From assembly GCA_937135955.1 (NCBI GenBank), contig CAKZOB010000073.1:1-64000 (forward strand): DNA of 64,000 nucleotides, read 5' to 3'. Within the stretch, counting starts at the first letter, position 1, and the number at the start of each line of letters is the position of its first letter. Made by a program: the position numbers and the translations under genes. The notes under the pieces are model-generated. The model worked only from the letters and a program-made list of their open reading frames with translations. It had not been told where the DNA came from and did no database searches. Source of the DNA: an uncultured Anaerolineales bacterium (lineage in GTDB: Bacteria; Chloroflexota; Anaerolineae; Aggregatilineales; Aggregatilineaceae). Positions 7,876 to 15,888 of the stretch are shown here, piece after piece.

Positions 7876-8445
7876 ATGGCTCTGAGACAGCAACGCCATC
7901 GTGCGCGGCGCGTTCTACTGTTCGCGCTGGTTTGGTGGGTGGGTGTGCTGGTGCTCCTCTCCCTGAACATGCGCCCGGTTGCCGCGCAGGGGGGCGAGTT
8001 CGTGTTGCCGCCCGGCGTGACCTGGGACGATGTCAACAAGATCGCCCGCAAGATGTATTGCGACGTATGCGAGGGGATTCCCCTCGACGAGTGCGAGAGC
8101 GTGGCTTGTCGTCAGTGGCGCGAGGAGATCGCCCGTCAGTTGGGCGAAGGACGCACCGAAGACGAGATTATAGACTACTTCGTCGAGCGCTACGGGGCCG
8201 ACGTGGCCTCTGTCCCCCGCGACCGCACCGACCGCGCCATCGCCTTCGGGGTGCCGGTCGCCATCGCGTTGCTGCTGGCGCTGGTGGGGGTAGGTCAGGT
8301 ACGCCGGTTGCAGCGACGCGGTCAACAGGCAGGGGCTACCGCGCGGCGCTCGGCGGCGCGGCCTCAGGCACGCCCCGTGCCCGACGACGTTGATCCCGCT
8401 CTGCTCGAACGACTGCAACGTGAGTTGGAGGGGCTTGACGGATGA
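7876..8445 (+). CDS. ccmH: CcmH-like thiol reductase subunit with four cysteines
   Basis: 189 residues: N-terminal signal/anchor (about 11-37), a short extracytoplasmic helical domain and a second membrane span (about 133-149), as in CcmH/CcmL. CcmH reduces the apocytochrome CXXCH thiols and docks with CcmF. The usual LRCxxCQ motif appears as M-Y-C62-D-V-C65, followed by C73 and C78 in IPLDECESVAC, so a second cysteine pair is present. The helical motif WREEIARQLGEGRTEDEIIDYFVERYG is typical of the family. It abuts ccmF and overlaps ccmG by the ATGA at 8442-8445. Confidence 0.88.
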   Translation: MALRQQRHRARRVLLFALVWWVGVLVLLSLNMRPVAAQGGEFVLPPGVTWDDVNKIARKMYCDVCEGIPLDECESVACRQWREEIARQLGEGRTEDEIIDYFVERYGADVASVPRDRTDRAIAFGVPVAIALLLALVGVGQVRRLQRRGQQAGATARRSAARPQARPVPDDVDPALLERLQRELEGLDG

Positions 8446-9083
8446 GCGATCAGGACGTAGTGCAGCCGCAGGATCAGGCCGATCTGCCTGACTGGCTGGC
8501 CGAAGTGACCGGCGAGAAGACCTCCGCCGACCCCCAACAGGTGGCGCAGCGCTTCTCGACCTTCAACATCGTGGCCGGGCTGATCGTCGCCGCTCTGCTG
8601 GGCGTGATCGGCTATGCGCTCTATCAGCGCAGTCAGTCGCAGCCCACCGAAGGCCCTGCGCCGGACTTCACCGTCACCATGTATGACTTCGATCAGATCG
8701 CCATGAGCGGCCAGCGCGTGTCGCTGAAAGACCTGCGCGGTCAGGCGGTGGTCATTAATTTCTGGGCCAGCTTCTGCGTGCCCTGCCAGAAGGAAGCGCC
8801 CATGCTCGAACGGGTGTGGAACGACTACCGCGAGCGGGGGGTGGTCTTCCTGGGCATCAACACCGATGACCCGCTCAAGAACGCGCTGGATTACCTGGTC
8901 GAATACCAGATCACCTATCCCAACGCTCCCGATGTGGGCGAGCGTGTGGAAGAGGCCTACCGCATCACCGGCATTCCGGAGACGTTTGTGATCAACACGC
9001 GCGGCGAGATCGTGCAGCATTTTCTTTCGGAGCCGAACGAGCGCGATCTGCGGGCGGCGATCGATCGCGCGCTGGAGGGATAA
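8442..9083 (+). CDS. ccmG: CcmG/ResA-type membrane-anchored thioredoxin
   Basis: 213 residues: cytoplasmic N-terminus, one anchor (about 43-63), then a TlpA/ResA/DsbE thioredoxin domain. The active site W-A-S-F-C-V-P-C is at about residues 107-114, GINTDDPLKNALDYL follows, and the cis-Pro loop ITGIPETFVI is present. These proteins keep the apocytochrome cysteines reduced for heme attachment. The start ATG overlaps the ccmH stop (ATGA), indicating coupling. It could be called ResA or DsbE; placement in the ccm cluster favours CcmG. Confidence 0.9.
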   Translation: MSDQDVVQPQDQADLPDWLAEVTGEKTSADPQQVAQRFSTFNIVAGLIVAALLGVIGYALYQRSQSQPTEGPAPDFTVTMYDFDQIAMSGQRVSLKDLRGQAVVINFWASFCVPCQKEAPMLERVWNDYRERGVVFLGINTDDPLKNALDYLVEYQITYPNAPDVGERVEEAYRITGIPETFVINTRGEIVQHFLSEPNERDLRAAIDRALEG

Positions 9084-9145
9084 CCGCGCGTAGTTGGATT
9101 GGCCACGGCACGCCCGGCGTGCCCCCTACGGACGAAGTGTGACGC

Positions 9146-9514
9146 ATGTCCTTAGAAGCGACTGTTCTGGCTATTGTGCTGACAGCTTTGGTGGGATGGT
9201 TCACAATCCTGCCCCTGCTGGGCGGCGAAGAGACCCCATCCGCCCGGCAGGTGCGCGGAGCCACACCGCGTCAGCGTCAGGCTCTGGAAGTCCTGGAAGC
9301 GGAGAAATACCGCATTCTGCGCGCCATCCGCGACCTGGACTTCGACTACGACATGGACAAGCTGACCGACGAGGCTTACGCGGCTCAGCGTATCTATCTG
9401 ATCCGCTTGGCGCTGATCATCTTCAAGCGCATAGATGCCCTAGAAGCAGAAATCGCCAGTCAGCAGGCGCGCGTCGAAGAGGCGATCGCGGCGCTGCGGG
9501 CAGCTCGGAGATGA
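9146..9514 (+). CDS. Short CcmI-like membrane protein
   Basis: 122 residues: an N-terminal membrane span (about 5-25), then a charged helical region (RQRQALEVLEAEKYRILRAIRDLDFDYDMDKLTDEAYAAQR) and a C-terminal coiled-coil stretch. The motif E-K-x(5)-A-I-x-D-L-D-F-D-Y-x-x-x-K-L is shared with the N-terminal part of CcmI proteins, which present apocytochromes to CcmFH. The large TPR domain of proteobacterial CcmI is absent. The assignment rests on that segment and on position between ccmG and ccmA; many non-proteobacterial ccm clusters carry such a reduced form. Confidence 0.7.
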   Translation: MSLEATVLAIVLTALVGWFTILPLLGGEETPSARQVRGATPRQRQALEVLEAEKYRILRAIRDLDFDYDMDKLTDEAYAAQRIYLIRLALIIFKRIDALEAEIASQQARVEEAIAALRAARR

Positions 9515-9543
9515 GAGCGCAGCGGGATGAAAGGGAGCGTTGA

Positions 9544-9612
9544 ACCACAGAGGTCACAAAGAACGCAGAGGAGAGGCCCCATGGGCTCTGTGCTCTCTGT
9601 GTCCTCTGTGGT
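9544..9612. repeat. Intergenic inverted repeat ACCACAGAGG/CCTCTGTGGT
   Basis: ACCACAGAGG (9544-9553) and CCTCTGTGGT (9603-9612) are exact inverse copies, with further CAGAG/CTCTG arms inside. It fills the gap between the ccmI-like and cytochrome genes. It is not followed by a T-run and is best described as an inserted palindromic repeat. A sequence of similar character (ACCGCCGAGACGCCAGGGGCGCAAAG) lies at 32110-32135. Confidence 0.6.
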
Positions 9613-9676
9613 GAATTCGCCTCCAAGGGCTTCTGCAGGGGCGCTTTGTGACAGTGCACAGAATGTGTGAGAGAGT

Positions 9677-11539
9677 ATGAGCGAACGTCTGACGGTGTAT
9701 GGTCGTAGCATTGTCCTGGCAGGTGCGTTGCTGTTGCTGAGCGCCTGCGGTACCAACCTTTCGGGTGAGCCGGAAATCGTCCGTCAATCGGAAATCCTGG
9801 CGCTGCCTACAGCTACCCCTGCGGCGCTCACTGCGAGTCCGACCCCTGCACCGACGCAGGCGGTCGCTGGCGCAGAGGGCGAGAGTGAGCAGAGCAGCAC
9901 CCCCGCCGCGGCCAGTTCTGGCATTGATCTGACATCAGCGGACTACGACCTGGGCTTTCAGGTCTATATGCGCGAGTGCGCGGTCTGCCATGGAGCGGCC
10001 AACGGCGTCGGGCCGTCGCTGACGGCCATGCGCGACCGCGCCCCGACCGTGGTCGCCGGGCTGTCGGCGGAAGAATACCTGTGGCAATCTATCGTCGAGC
10101 CGGGCGCGTTTATCGTCGAGGGCTACCAGGATGTGATGCCCAAGGACTACGCTCAGACGCTCACCCAGGACGAGATCGCCGGATTGGTGCGCTTCATCCT
10201 GGAATTCGACCCCGCTACCATGATGGGCGGGTCACAGACCAGCGCGGGGACTGGCGAAGAGGGGCAAAGCAATTCTGGCCTGCCGCCCGCCATCGAGCAG
10301 GAAGAGACGCTGATAGTGCGCGGTCGGCTGATGCAGGGCACAGCGGGGGGCGAAGAGATTCCGGCGGGACTGCCCATGCAACTGTACGTGCTGGATGTGC
10401 ATGGCAACCTGGCGGGCGTTTACGAAGCGCAATCGGGCGAGGCGGGCGCGTTCATCTTCGAGAACATCGCTCGCGCGCCGGGTAACCTCTACCTGATCCA
10501 GGTGACTTACGATGGGATTGCCCAGGGGGCGCAGATTCCCGCCATCAACGGCGACGAGCAGACGCTCACCCAGGATGTCACCGTCTACGAGCACACGACC
10601 GATCCGGCCACCGTTGCCATCACCTGGGCGCAGATGCTGATCAACTACGCGCCCATCGAACAGTTCGGCCTGGAAGTGTGGTTGCGCCTGGAACTGGCCA
10701 ACACAGGCGATCGCATCGTCACCCTGCCGGAACGCGCTGGCCCGAACGACTGGTTCGCCTCGGTGGCCATCGAGTTGCCGCCGGCGGCCTTCGGCATTCA
10801 ACCCATGCAGGCCGAAGGCAGTCAGCGCTACGATGTGCAGGTGGAAAACGGCGTGCCCGTCGTGCGCGATACCTGGCCGCTGCGCCCTGGCCAGGTACAC
10901 ACGATCACCATCGCCTACTACCTGCCCTACGACAATGGTGCGGTGATCGATCAGGCGTTCAGCTATCCGGTGGTGGATGGCGCGGTGCTCTTGCCCAACG
11001 ACACGGTGACCCTGCGCAGCGCGCAGTTGGACGAGCAGGGCGCGTGGCGCTACCGCGTGTCGCATGGGGGCGTGCGCGTGACCGAACTGGCCCCGGACGA
11101 GGAGATCAACCCCAACAAAGACTTCACCCTGGTCAAGGAACATCCCCTCACCAAACCGCTGCCAACGGGCGAACGTCTCATCTTCGAACTGGTAGGACGT
11201 CCGACGCGCACCATTACGCTGGTGAGCACTTCCACGTCGCCCAGCAATTCCAGCACCAATACTGTGGCTGTTGCCCTGGCCGTGGCCGGAGCGACAGCGC
11301 TGGCCCTGGCCGGTGTGCTGTGGTATCGGCAGCGCAAGGCAGTGGCTCGGCTCCCATTGCCACGGGCAGCGGATGGCTGGCAGGAACCGCCCGCCAACGC
11401 CGACAAACAGACCCTGCTGCGGGCTGTCGCCGCGCTCGACGACGCCTACGAGACCGGCAAACTCGACGAGGAGACCTATCAGGAACGGCGCGCGCTGCTG
11501 TTGGAGCGCCTGTTGCCCCTGATGGATGAGGACGAATAG
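9677..11539 (+). CDS. Membrane-anchored c-type cytochrome lipoprotein inside the ccm cluster
   Basis: 620 residues. A lipobox L-S-A-C24 ends the signal peptide, followed by a Thr/Pro/Ala-rich linker (about 40-85). The heme c motif C101-A-V-C-H105 with a likely axial Met154 (DVMPKDY) forms a monoheme cytochrome c domain (about 88-178). A Gly-rich linker leads to a ~300-residue beta-rich extracytoplasmic region (about 205-510) that I cannot place. A membrane span (about 530-550) and a short C-terminal SHOCT-like helix (LDDAYETGKLDEETYQERRALLLERL) end the protein. It may be a client of the maturation system or an accessory electron carrier. Its place between ccmI-like and ccmA is unusual. Confidence 0.82.
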   Translation: MSERLTVYGRSIVLAGALLLLSACGTNLSGEPEIVRQSEILALPTATPAALTASPTPAPTQAVAGAEGESEQSSTPAAASSGIDLTSADYDLGFQVYMRECAVCHGAANGVGPSLTAMRDRAPTVVAGLSAEEYLWQSIVEPGAFIVEGYQDVMPKDYAQTLTQDEIAGLVRFILEFDPATMMGGSQTSAGTGEEGQSNSGLPPAIEQEETLIVRGRLMQGTAGGEEIPAGLPMQLYVLDVHGNLAGVYEAQSGEAGAFIFENIARAPGNLYLIQVTYDGIAQGAQIPAINGDEQTLTQDVTVYEHTTDPATVAITWAQMLINYAPIEQFGLEVWLRLELANTGDRIVTLPERAGPNDWFASVAIELPPAAFGIQPMQAEGSQRYDVQVENGVPVVRDTWPLRPGQVHTITIAYYLPYDNGAVIDQAFSYPVVDGAVLLPNDTVTLRSAQLDEQGAWRYRVSHGGVRVTELAPDEEINPNKDFTLVKEHPLTKPLPTGERLIFELVGRPTRTITLVSTSTSPSNSSTNTVAVALAVAGATALALAGVLWYRQRKAVARLPLPRAADGWQEPPANADKQTLLRAVAALDDAYETGKLDEETYQERRALLLERLLPLMDEDE

Positions 11540-11542
11540 CCC

Positions 11543-12280
11543 ATGCCCGTTACTGCCGACCGGATGATCGAAATCCGCAAGCTGACCAAGACCTTCGGTC
11601 TCAATCCGGTTTTGCGCGGGCTGGACCTGGACGTGCCGCGCGGACAATTCCTGACGTTGCTGGGGCCGAATGGCTCTGGCAAGACGACGCTGTTGCGCAT
11701 CCTGGGCGCGCTGGCCCGTCCGACAAGCGGGACAGTGCGCATCGGGGGCTGGGAGCTGCCCTCCGAAGCTGAATTCGTGCGGGCGCAACTCGGCGTAGTG
11801 AGCCATCAGCCGCTGCTCTACGACACGCTCACCGCCGAGGAAAACCTGCTCTTCTTCGCCCGGCTCTATCACCTGCCGCCGGAGACGCGCCGCGCCCGCG
11901 TGGTCGAGGTGTTGGAGCGGGTGGGGCTGGCCCGGCGCGCGCGCGACGTGGTGCAAACCTATAGCCGGGGGATGCAACAGCGGCTGGCCATCGCCCGCGC
12001 CATCCTGCACAACCCGGCCATCCTGCTGCTCGACGAGCCATACACCGGCCTGGATCAGGACGCAGCAGCGGTGCTCGACGACCTGCTGCGTCAGGTGGCG
12101 ACGGAAGGCCGCACCGTGATCATGACCACGCACGACCTGCGGCGCGGATATGCCCTGGCCGACCGGATCGCCATCCTCAGTCGCGGCAAGATTGCCTTCG
12201 ACGCGCCCTGCCGTGAGATCGATCCGGACGCGCTACCCACGCTCTACGCCGACGTGACCGGAGCCGTGACGACGCGATGA
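11543..12280 (+). CDS. ccmA: CcmA, heme exporter ATP-binding protein
   Basis: 245-residue ABC ATPase. Walker A GPNGSGKTTLLRI, Q-loop near GVVSHQPLLYDTLTAEENL, signature YSRGMQQRLAIARA, Walker B ILLLDEPYTGLD and switch His (TTHDLRRG) are all present. Position next to ccmB/ccmC identifies it as CcmA, whose ATP hydrolysis releases holo-CcmE from CcmC. It starts 3 bp after the cytochrome lipoprotein and overlaps ccmB by ATGA. An in-frame ATG at 11564 is an alternative start. Confidence 0.93.
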   Translation: MPVTADRMIEIRKLTKTFGLNPVLRGLDLDVPRGQFLTLLGPNGSGKTTLLRILGALARPTSGTVRIGGWELPSEAEFVRAQLGVVSHQPLLYDTLTAEENLLFFARLYHLPPETRRARVVEVLERVGLARRARDVVQTYSRGMQQRLAIARAILHNPAILLLDEPYTGLDQDAAAVLDDLLRQVATEGRTVIMTTHDLRRGYALADRIAILSRGKIAFDAPCREIDPDALPTLYADVTGAVTTR

Positions 12281-13044
12281 CTGTCAGTCCCGAACCTACC
12301 ACTTCTCCCGCTCCGGCGGAGACGGCGGCAACTCGCCCCGCGACGGCGAGCGCCCGCGCCCGGCAGCGCCTGACTCCTTTCTGGCGGGCGGTGGGAGCGA
12401 TCGCCTGGAAAGACCTGCGGGCCGAAATCCGCAGCCGCGAGCTGATCAACAGCATGGTGCTGTTCACCTTCATGACGGTGATGGTCTTCAGCCTGGCGCT
12501 GGAACTGGACAGAGAAGCGCGGCAGACGACGGTCGCCGGCGTGCTGTGGGTGACGGTCGTCTTCGCGGGGATGATCGGGCTGAGCCGCAGCCTGGCCGCC
12601 GAAAAAGACCGCGGCAGCCTGGATGCGCTGTTGCTGGCCCCCATTGACCGGGGCGCGCTCTTCTTCGGCAAGATGATCGGCAATCTGCTCTTCGTGCTGG
12701 TGATCGCGCTGGTGTTGCTGGTGCTGCTCACCGTGTTGTTCAACGTCACGCTGCTCAAACCGCTGTTGGTGTTGGTGGTGTTGCTGGGGAGCATCGGCTT
12801 CACTGCCGCGGGGACTCTGCTCTCCAGCATGACGGTACACGCTCGCGCCCGCGAAGCCCTGCTGCCGATCATCCTGATGCCGGTCGTGTTGCCGGTGTTG
12901 ATCAGCGCGGTGCGCGCCAGTACGACCATCCTGGAGGGGCTGCCGCGCGACGACTGGTTGCCCTGGCTGCAACTGCTGGCCGTGGCCGACGTGATCTTCC
13001 TGGCGGCGGGCTACGGCCTGTTCGATTACGTAGTCGAGGAGTGA
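12277..13044 (+). CDS. ccmB: CcmB, heme exporter permease
   Basis: 255 residues with six predicted membrane spans after a ~40-residue Pro/Ala-rich N-terminal extension. The family motif AWKDLRAEIRSRE is followed by SLALELDREARQTTVAGVLWVTVVFAGMIGLSRSLAAEKDRGSLDALLLAP, very typical of CcmB. It forms the transporter-like complex with CcmA and CcmC that loads heme onto CcmE. The start ATG overlaps the ccmA stop. Confidence 0.93.
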   Translation: MTVSPEPTTSPAPAETAATRPATASARARQRLTPFWRAVGAIAWKDLRAEIRSRELINSMVLFTFMTVMVFSLALELDREARQTTVAGVLWVTVVFAGMIGLSRSLAAEKDRGSLDALLLAPIDRGALFFGKMIGNLLFVLVIALVLLVLLTVLFNVTLLKPLLVLVVLLGSIGFTAAGTLLSSMTVHARAREALLPIILMPVVLPVLISAVRASTTILEGLPRDDWLPWLQLLAVADVIFLAAGYGLFDYVVEE

Positions 13045-13047
13045 GTG

Positions 13048-13120
13048 AGCTATCAGCCATCAGCTTTCAGCTGAAGAAACAAGACCTTGACGTTCTTGCT
13101 GACTGCTGCCGCTGATAGCT
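13048..13120. repeat. Intergenic inverted repeat AGCTATCAGC/GCTGATAGCT
   Basis: Exact 10-bp arms at 13048-13057 and 13111-13120, with additional CAGCTTTCAGCTG inside. It fills the ccmB-ccmC gap. Sequences of the same CAGC/GTCAG-rich type occur at 21594-21695 and around 42855-42890. Confidence 0.6.
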
Positions 13121-13152
13121 GACCACTATATGCTTTCAAGGAGTCTGCCGAC

Positions 13153-13869
13153 ATGACGTACTCTGCGACACGCACCCGCATCCTGCGCACGCTGACGGCA
13201 GCCGCTGCGGTGCTGTTCGTCATCGGCCTGTATCTGGCGCTGTTCTGGGTCGGGCCGGAAAAGCAACAGGGCGCGGCACAACGCATCTTCTACATACACC
13301 TGGGATCGTTTCTGGGAGCGTTCATTGCCTTTGCCGCAACGGTAGCGGGCGGCATCGCCTACCTGCGCACGCGCGACCCCAAATGGGACACCTTCGGCCT
13401 GGCCAATGTCGAGATCGGGCTGGGGATGTCGGCCATCACCATCGTCACCGGCATGGCCTGGGCGCGCCCCATCTGGAATACCTGGTGGACGTGGGACCCG
13501 CGTCTGACCAGCATCACCATCATGTGGCTGGCCTATGCCGCCTACCTGATGCTGCGCTCTGGCATTGAGGATGTGGAACGGCGGCGGCGCTTTGCTGCGG
13601 TCTATGGCATCGTTGCTTTCGCCAGCGTGCTGTTCACCATCATCATCATCCGCGTGCGTCCCGATACCATTCACCCTGTGGTCGTCGGCCCCAGCCAGGC
13701 CGATCCAACCGGCAGCTTCGATGTCACCGGGCGCATCCGCGATACGCTCTTCTTCAACCTGTTCTCGTTCGCCGTGCTCACTGTGGTCTTGATCTGGTAC
13801 CGCATCCGCCTGGAAAACCTGGCGCAGTATGTGACACGGCGCAAGCTCGAAGTGCTGTCCGAGCTGTAG
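13153..13869 (+). CDS. ccmC: CcmC, heme-handling protein for CcmE loading
   Basis: 238 residues, six membrane spans, CcmC/CcsA superfamily. The tryptophan motif NTWWTWDPRLTSITIMWLAY (about residues 110-129) holds heme on the outer face. Flanking His (IFYIHLGSF; DTIHPVVVGPSQ) are the expected axial ligands. CcmC transfers heme to CcmE. The ATG at 13153 is preceded by AAGGAG. Confidence 0.93.
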   Translation: MTYSATRTRILRTLTAAAAVLFVIGLYLALFWVGPEKQQGAAQRIFYIHLGSFLGAFIAFAATVAGGIAYLRTRDPKWDTFGLANVEIGLGMSAITIVTGMAWARPIWNTWWTWDPRLTSITIMWLAYAAYLMLRSGIEDVERRRRFAAVYGIVAFASVLFTIIIIRVRPDTIHPVVVGPSQADPTGSFDVTGRIRDTLFFNLFSFAVLTVVLIWYRIRLENLAQYVTRRKLEVLSEL

Positions 13870-13887
13870 CCCGCAGAGGAGGGGACA

Positions 13888-14130
13888 ATGGACTTCGACT
13901 TTGGCAAATACGCCGAGTATATGGCGCTGGGCTACGCGGCGATGGCCTTCATTCTGGGGTTGATGGTGGCGTGGATCGCGCTGCGCTTCCGCGCGCTGCG
14001 CGCCCAGCAGGAAGAAGTCGCCCGCCTGGAAGCGGAACTGGCCGAGGAACGGCGGTCGCAGACCAGGAACGCCGCTCTGGCGCAAGCCGAAACGCCCCCG
14101 ACAGGGGAGATGGCTCGTCAGGAACAGTAG
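13888..14130 (+). CDS. ccmD: CcmD-like small membrane protein
   Basis: 80 residues: one membrane span (about 12-32, GYAAMAFILGLMVAWIAL), then a charged coiled-coil tail (RAQQEEVARLEAELAEERR). CcmD proteins have this layout and help release holo-CcmE from CcmABC. The sequence around the span (YAEYMALGYAAMAFILG) resembles CcmD. GAGGAGGGG precedes the start, 18 bp after ccmC. Confidence 0.78.
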   Translation: MDFDFGKYAEYMALGYAAMAFILGLMVAWIALRFRALRAQQEEVARLEAELAEERRSQTRNAALAQAETPPTGEMARQEQ

Positions 14131-14150
14131 CCAGCCGTGGCCTGGAAAGG

Positions 14151-14180
14151 ACAACGCCGGCCCCTGCAGGTCGGCGTTGT
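14151..14180. terminator. Hairpin between the converging ccmD and ssrA genes
   Basis: ACAACGCCG (14151-14159) pairs with CGGCGTTGT (14172-14180), a 9-bp perfect stem with a 12-nt loop. It lacks a clear T-run on either strand but lies exactly where both ccmD and tmRNA transcripts should end. Confidence 0.6.
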
Positions 14181-14189
14181 TCGCTCAGG

Positions 14190-14568
14190 TGGAGGTGGGG
14201 GGAATTGAACCCCCGTCCGCAAGATTCGGGCACAAACGTCTACAAGCTTAGCCAGCTTCTCAGTTTCGCGCGAGGCAACCCAAACTGGCGGAGGTTGTCC
14301 GCGCGCTAGCCGATGAGTCTTAGCTGCTGCGTATCGGCGTCAGTGCAGCGCATCCTGTCCTTTGTGACGCCTGCTTGCCGCCCGGACAGGAGACGGTCGG
14401 GGCAGACGGATACCCCGCAGGGTATCGGTTTGTCCGCCTGGCGACTACGCGGCCAGGGCGAGACGGGAAGTGCTGTTGGCACTTATAGGTGTGCTCTGGA
14501 TTAACGAGGGTAGAGCGCCTCGGCTTGCAGTCTGTGACCAACCTCCCACGTCGAAGCCAGTCACCCCC
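14190..14568 (-). ncRNA. ssrA: Transfer-messenger RNA (tmRNA)
   Basis: On the minus strand the RNA begins GGGGGTGACTGGCTTCGACG, the conserved tmRNA 5' end. It ends with the T-arm GGGGG-TTCAATT-CCCCC and acceptor CACCTCC plus A; the 5' GGGGGTG and 3' CACCTCC halves pair (one G-U). CCA is not encoded. The tag frame (14480-14445) after ATAAGT reads ANSTSRLALAA and then TAG, with the typical LALAA end that targets proteins to ClpXP. Length 379 nt is normal. tmRNA rescues stalled ribosomes. Confidence 0.97.
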
Positions 14569-14578
14569 ATGCGTTTAC

Positions 14579-14607
14579 ATTATAGCAGATTGACGGGGAG
14601 CTGTCAG
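14579..14607 (-). promoter_or_regulatory. Sigma-70-type promoter of ssrA
   Basis: On the minus strand CTGACA (14607-14602), a 17-nt spacer and a perfect TATAAT (14584-14579), 10 nt before the mature tmRNA 5' end. Confidence 0.85.
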
Positions 14608-14637
14608 CGGTGAATTTCTGGGTAGCCAAAGACCGGT

Positions 14638-14667
14638 TTGGAGTTCGCCCCGCCGTGCCGCTATAAT
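14638..14667 (+). promoter_or_regulatory. Predicted promoter for the DUF368 gene
   Basis: TTGGAG (14638-14643), an 18-nt spacer and TATAAT (14662-14667). The transcript would have a ~170-nt leader before the start at 14842. In it GAGGG (about 14705) can pair with CCCTC (about 14720) just before ATTTTG, a weak possible attenuator; nothing else is recognised in 14668-14841. Confidence 0.55.
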
Positions 14668-14841
14668 TCCACCCATGCACGGTTGCTACGTGAACTTTTC
14701 AAGAGAGGGACCTGATGGCCCCTCATTTTGTGTGACAGACGCATGTGAGGCACGCACTTGCCGCGCTCAGTCACAGCAGCGGAATGAACATTCGACCGGC
14801 TTCCTGGCACAGGGTTGGAATCATCGAGAGGGGAAAAAAGG

Positions 14842-15837
14842 ATGCGAAGGCTCCGCGATTTGCTCAAACGGTCAGCGCAGCGGCGCGCGGCCATGCTGCG
14901 CCTGTTTCTGACAGGCTTCAGCATGGGTTCCGCCGACCTGGTTCCAGGGGTCAGCGGCGGGACGATGGCGCTGCTGTTCGGAGTCTATGAGGAATTGATC
15001 CATAGCATCAAGACCGTGAGCAGCAAAGCGTTGAAGCTGGCCCTGCAGGGCAGGATCAGAGAAGCGCTGTGGGTCGTGCCCTGGGAATTCCTGGTGCCGC
15101 TGGGCGCGGGGATACTGGCGGCAATCTTCAGCCTGGCCAGGTTGATCTCGCACCTGCTTGCCAATCACCCGGTGTTTGTGTGGTCGTTCTTCTTTGGGCT
15201 GGTGACGGCGTCGGTGTGGGTGGTAGGTCAGCGCGTGGGGCGTTGGAGCGCCAGGGCATATGGCATAGCGGCCATTGGAGCGGTAGTCACCTATGCAGTC
15301 GTGGGCGCAGTGCCCGTACACACGCCGGCAGAGCTGCCCGTTTTCTTCCTGGCGGGAATGATCGCGATCATGGCCATGATCCTGCCGGGCATTTCGGGGT
15401 CGTTCCTGCTGGTGCTGATGGGCAAATATGCGCAGCTTCTGGAAGCCGTGACGAACCGCGACGTGATCACGCTGAGCGTGTTCGCGCTGGGAGCGGCAGT
15501 AGGACTGGCCCTCTTCTCGCGGTTGTTGTCCTATATGTTCGTGCATCACCATCACAGCATGATGGCCTTGCTGACCGGCGTGCTGCTGGGATCGCTGCGC
15601 AAGGTCTGGCCCTGGAAGAAAACTGTCGAGACCACATTGGACGCGCACGGCAACGAAGTGCCCCTGGTCGAAGCGAACTACCTGCCCCCCGCCCTCGATG
15701 GAGAGGTGATCGTGGCCGTGAGCCTGTTCTTGCTCGCGATCGGGCTGATCCGCTATCTGCACAGATACGAGACCGCCAGGAAGCGGATAGGCGAGGAGCA
15801 CCTGTCGCGCGAAATCGCGACGAATGCCCTGGACTGA
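14842..15837 (+). CDS. DUF368 family membrane protein (PopT-type lipid carrier recycling candidate)
   Basis: 331 residues with about eight to nine membrane spans. The N-terminal FLTGFSMGSADLVPGVSGGTMALLFGVYEELI and the later AMILPGISGSFLLVLMGKY are the paired P-G-x-S-G motifs that define DUF368. Members of this family have been reported to return undecaprenyl phosphate across the membrane. A histidine run (FVHHHHSMM) follows. The ATG at 14842 has a GAGAGGGG-rich upstream; a TTG at 14815 is in frame but less likely. The specific function here is inferred from the family only. Confidence 0.88.
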   Translation: MRRLRDLLKRSAQRRAAMLRLFLTGFSMGSADLVPGVSGGTMALLFGVYEELIHSIKTVSSKALKLALQGRIREALWVVPWEFLVPLGAGILAAIFSLARLISHLLANHPVFVWSFFFGLVTASVWVVGQRVGRWSARAYGIAAIGAVVTYAVVGAVPVHTPAELPVFFLAGMIAIMAMILPGISGSFLLVLMGKYAQLLEAVTNRDVITLSVFALGAAVGLALFSRLLSYMFVHHHHSMMALLTGVLLGSLRKVWPWKKTVETTLDAHGNEVPLVEANYLPPALDGEVIVAVSLFLLAIGLIRYLHRYETARKRIGEEHLSREIATNALD

Positions 15838-15888
15838 GAGACCTTTTGAGAAGTCCTGAATCTGCGGGTCTACCTCATCCCCAGGGTA

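Noticed and set aside
9541-9620. CRISPR-like repetition of CAGAG/CTCTG motifs
   Set aside because: There is one inverted repeat pair only, without regularly spaced identical repeats or spacers; no cas genes in the window.
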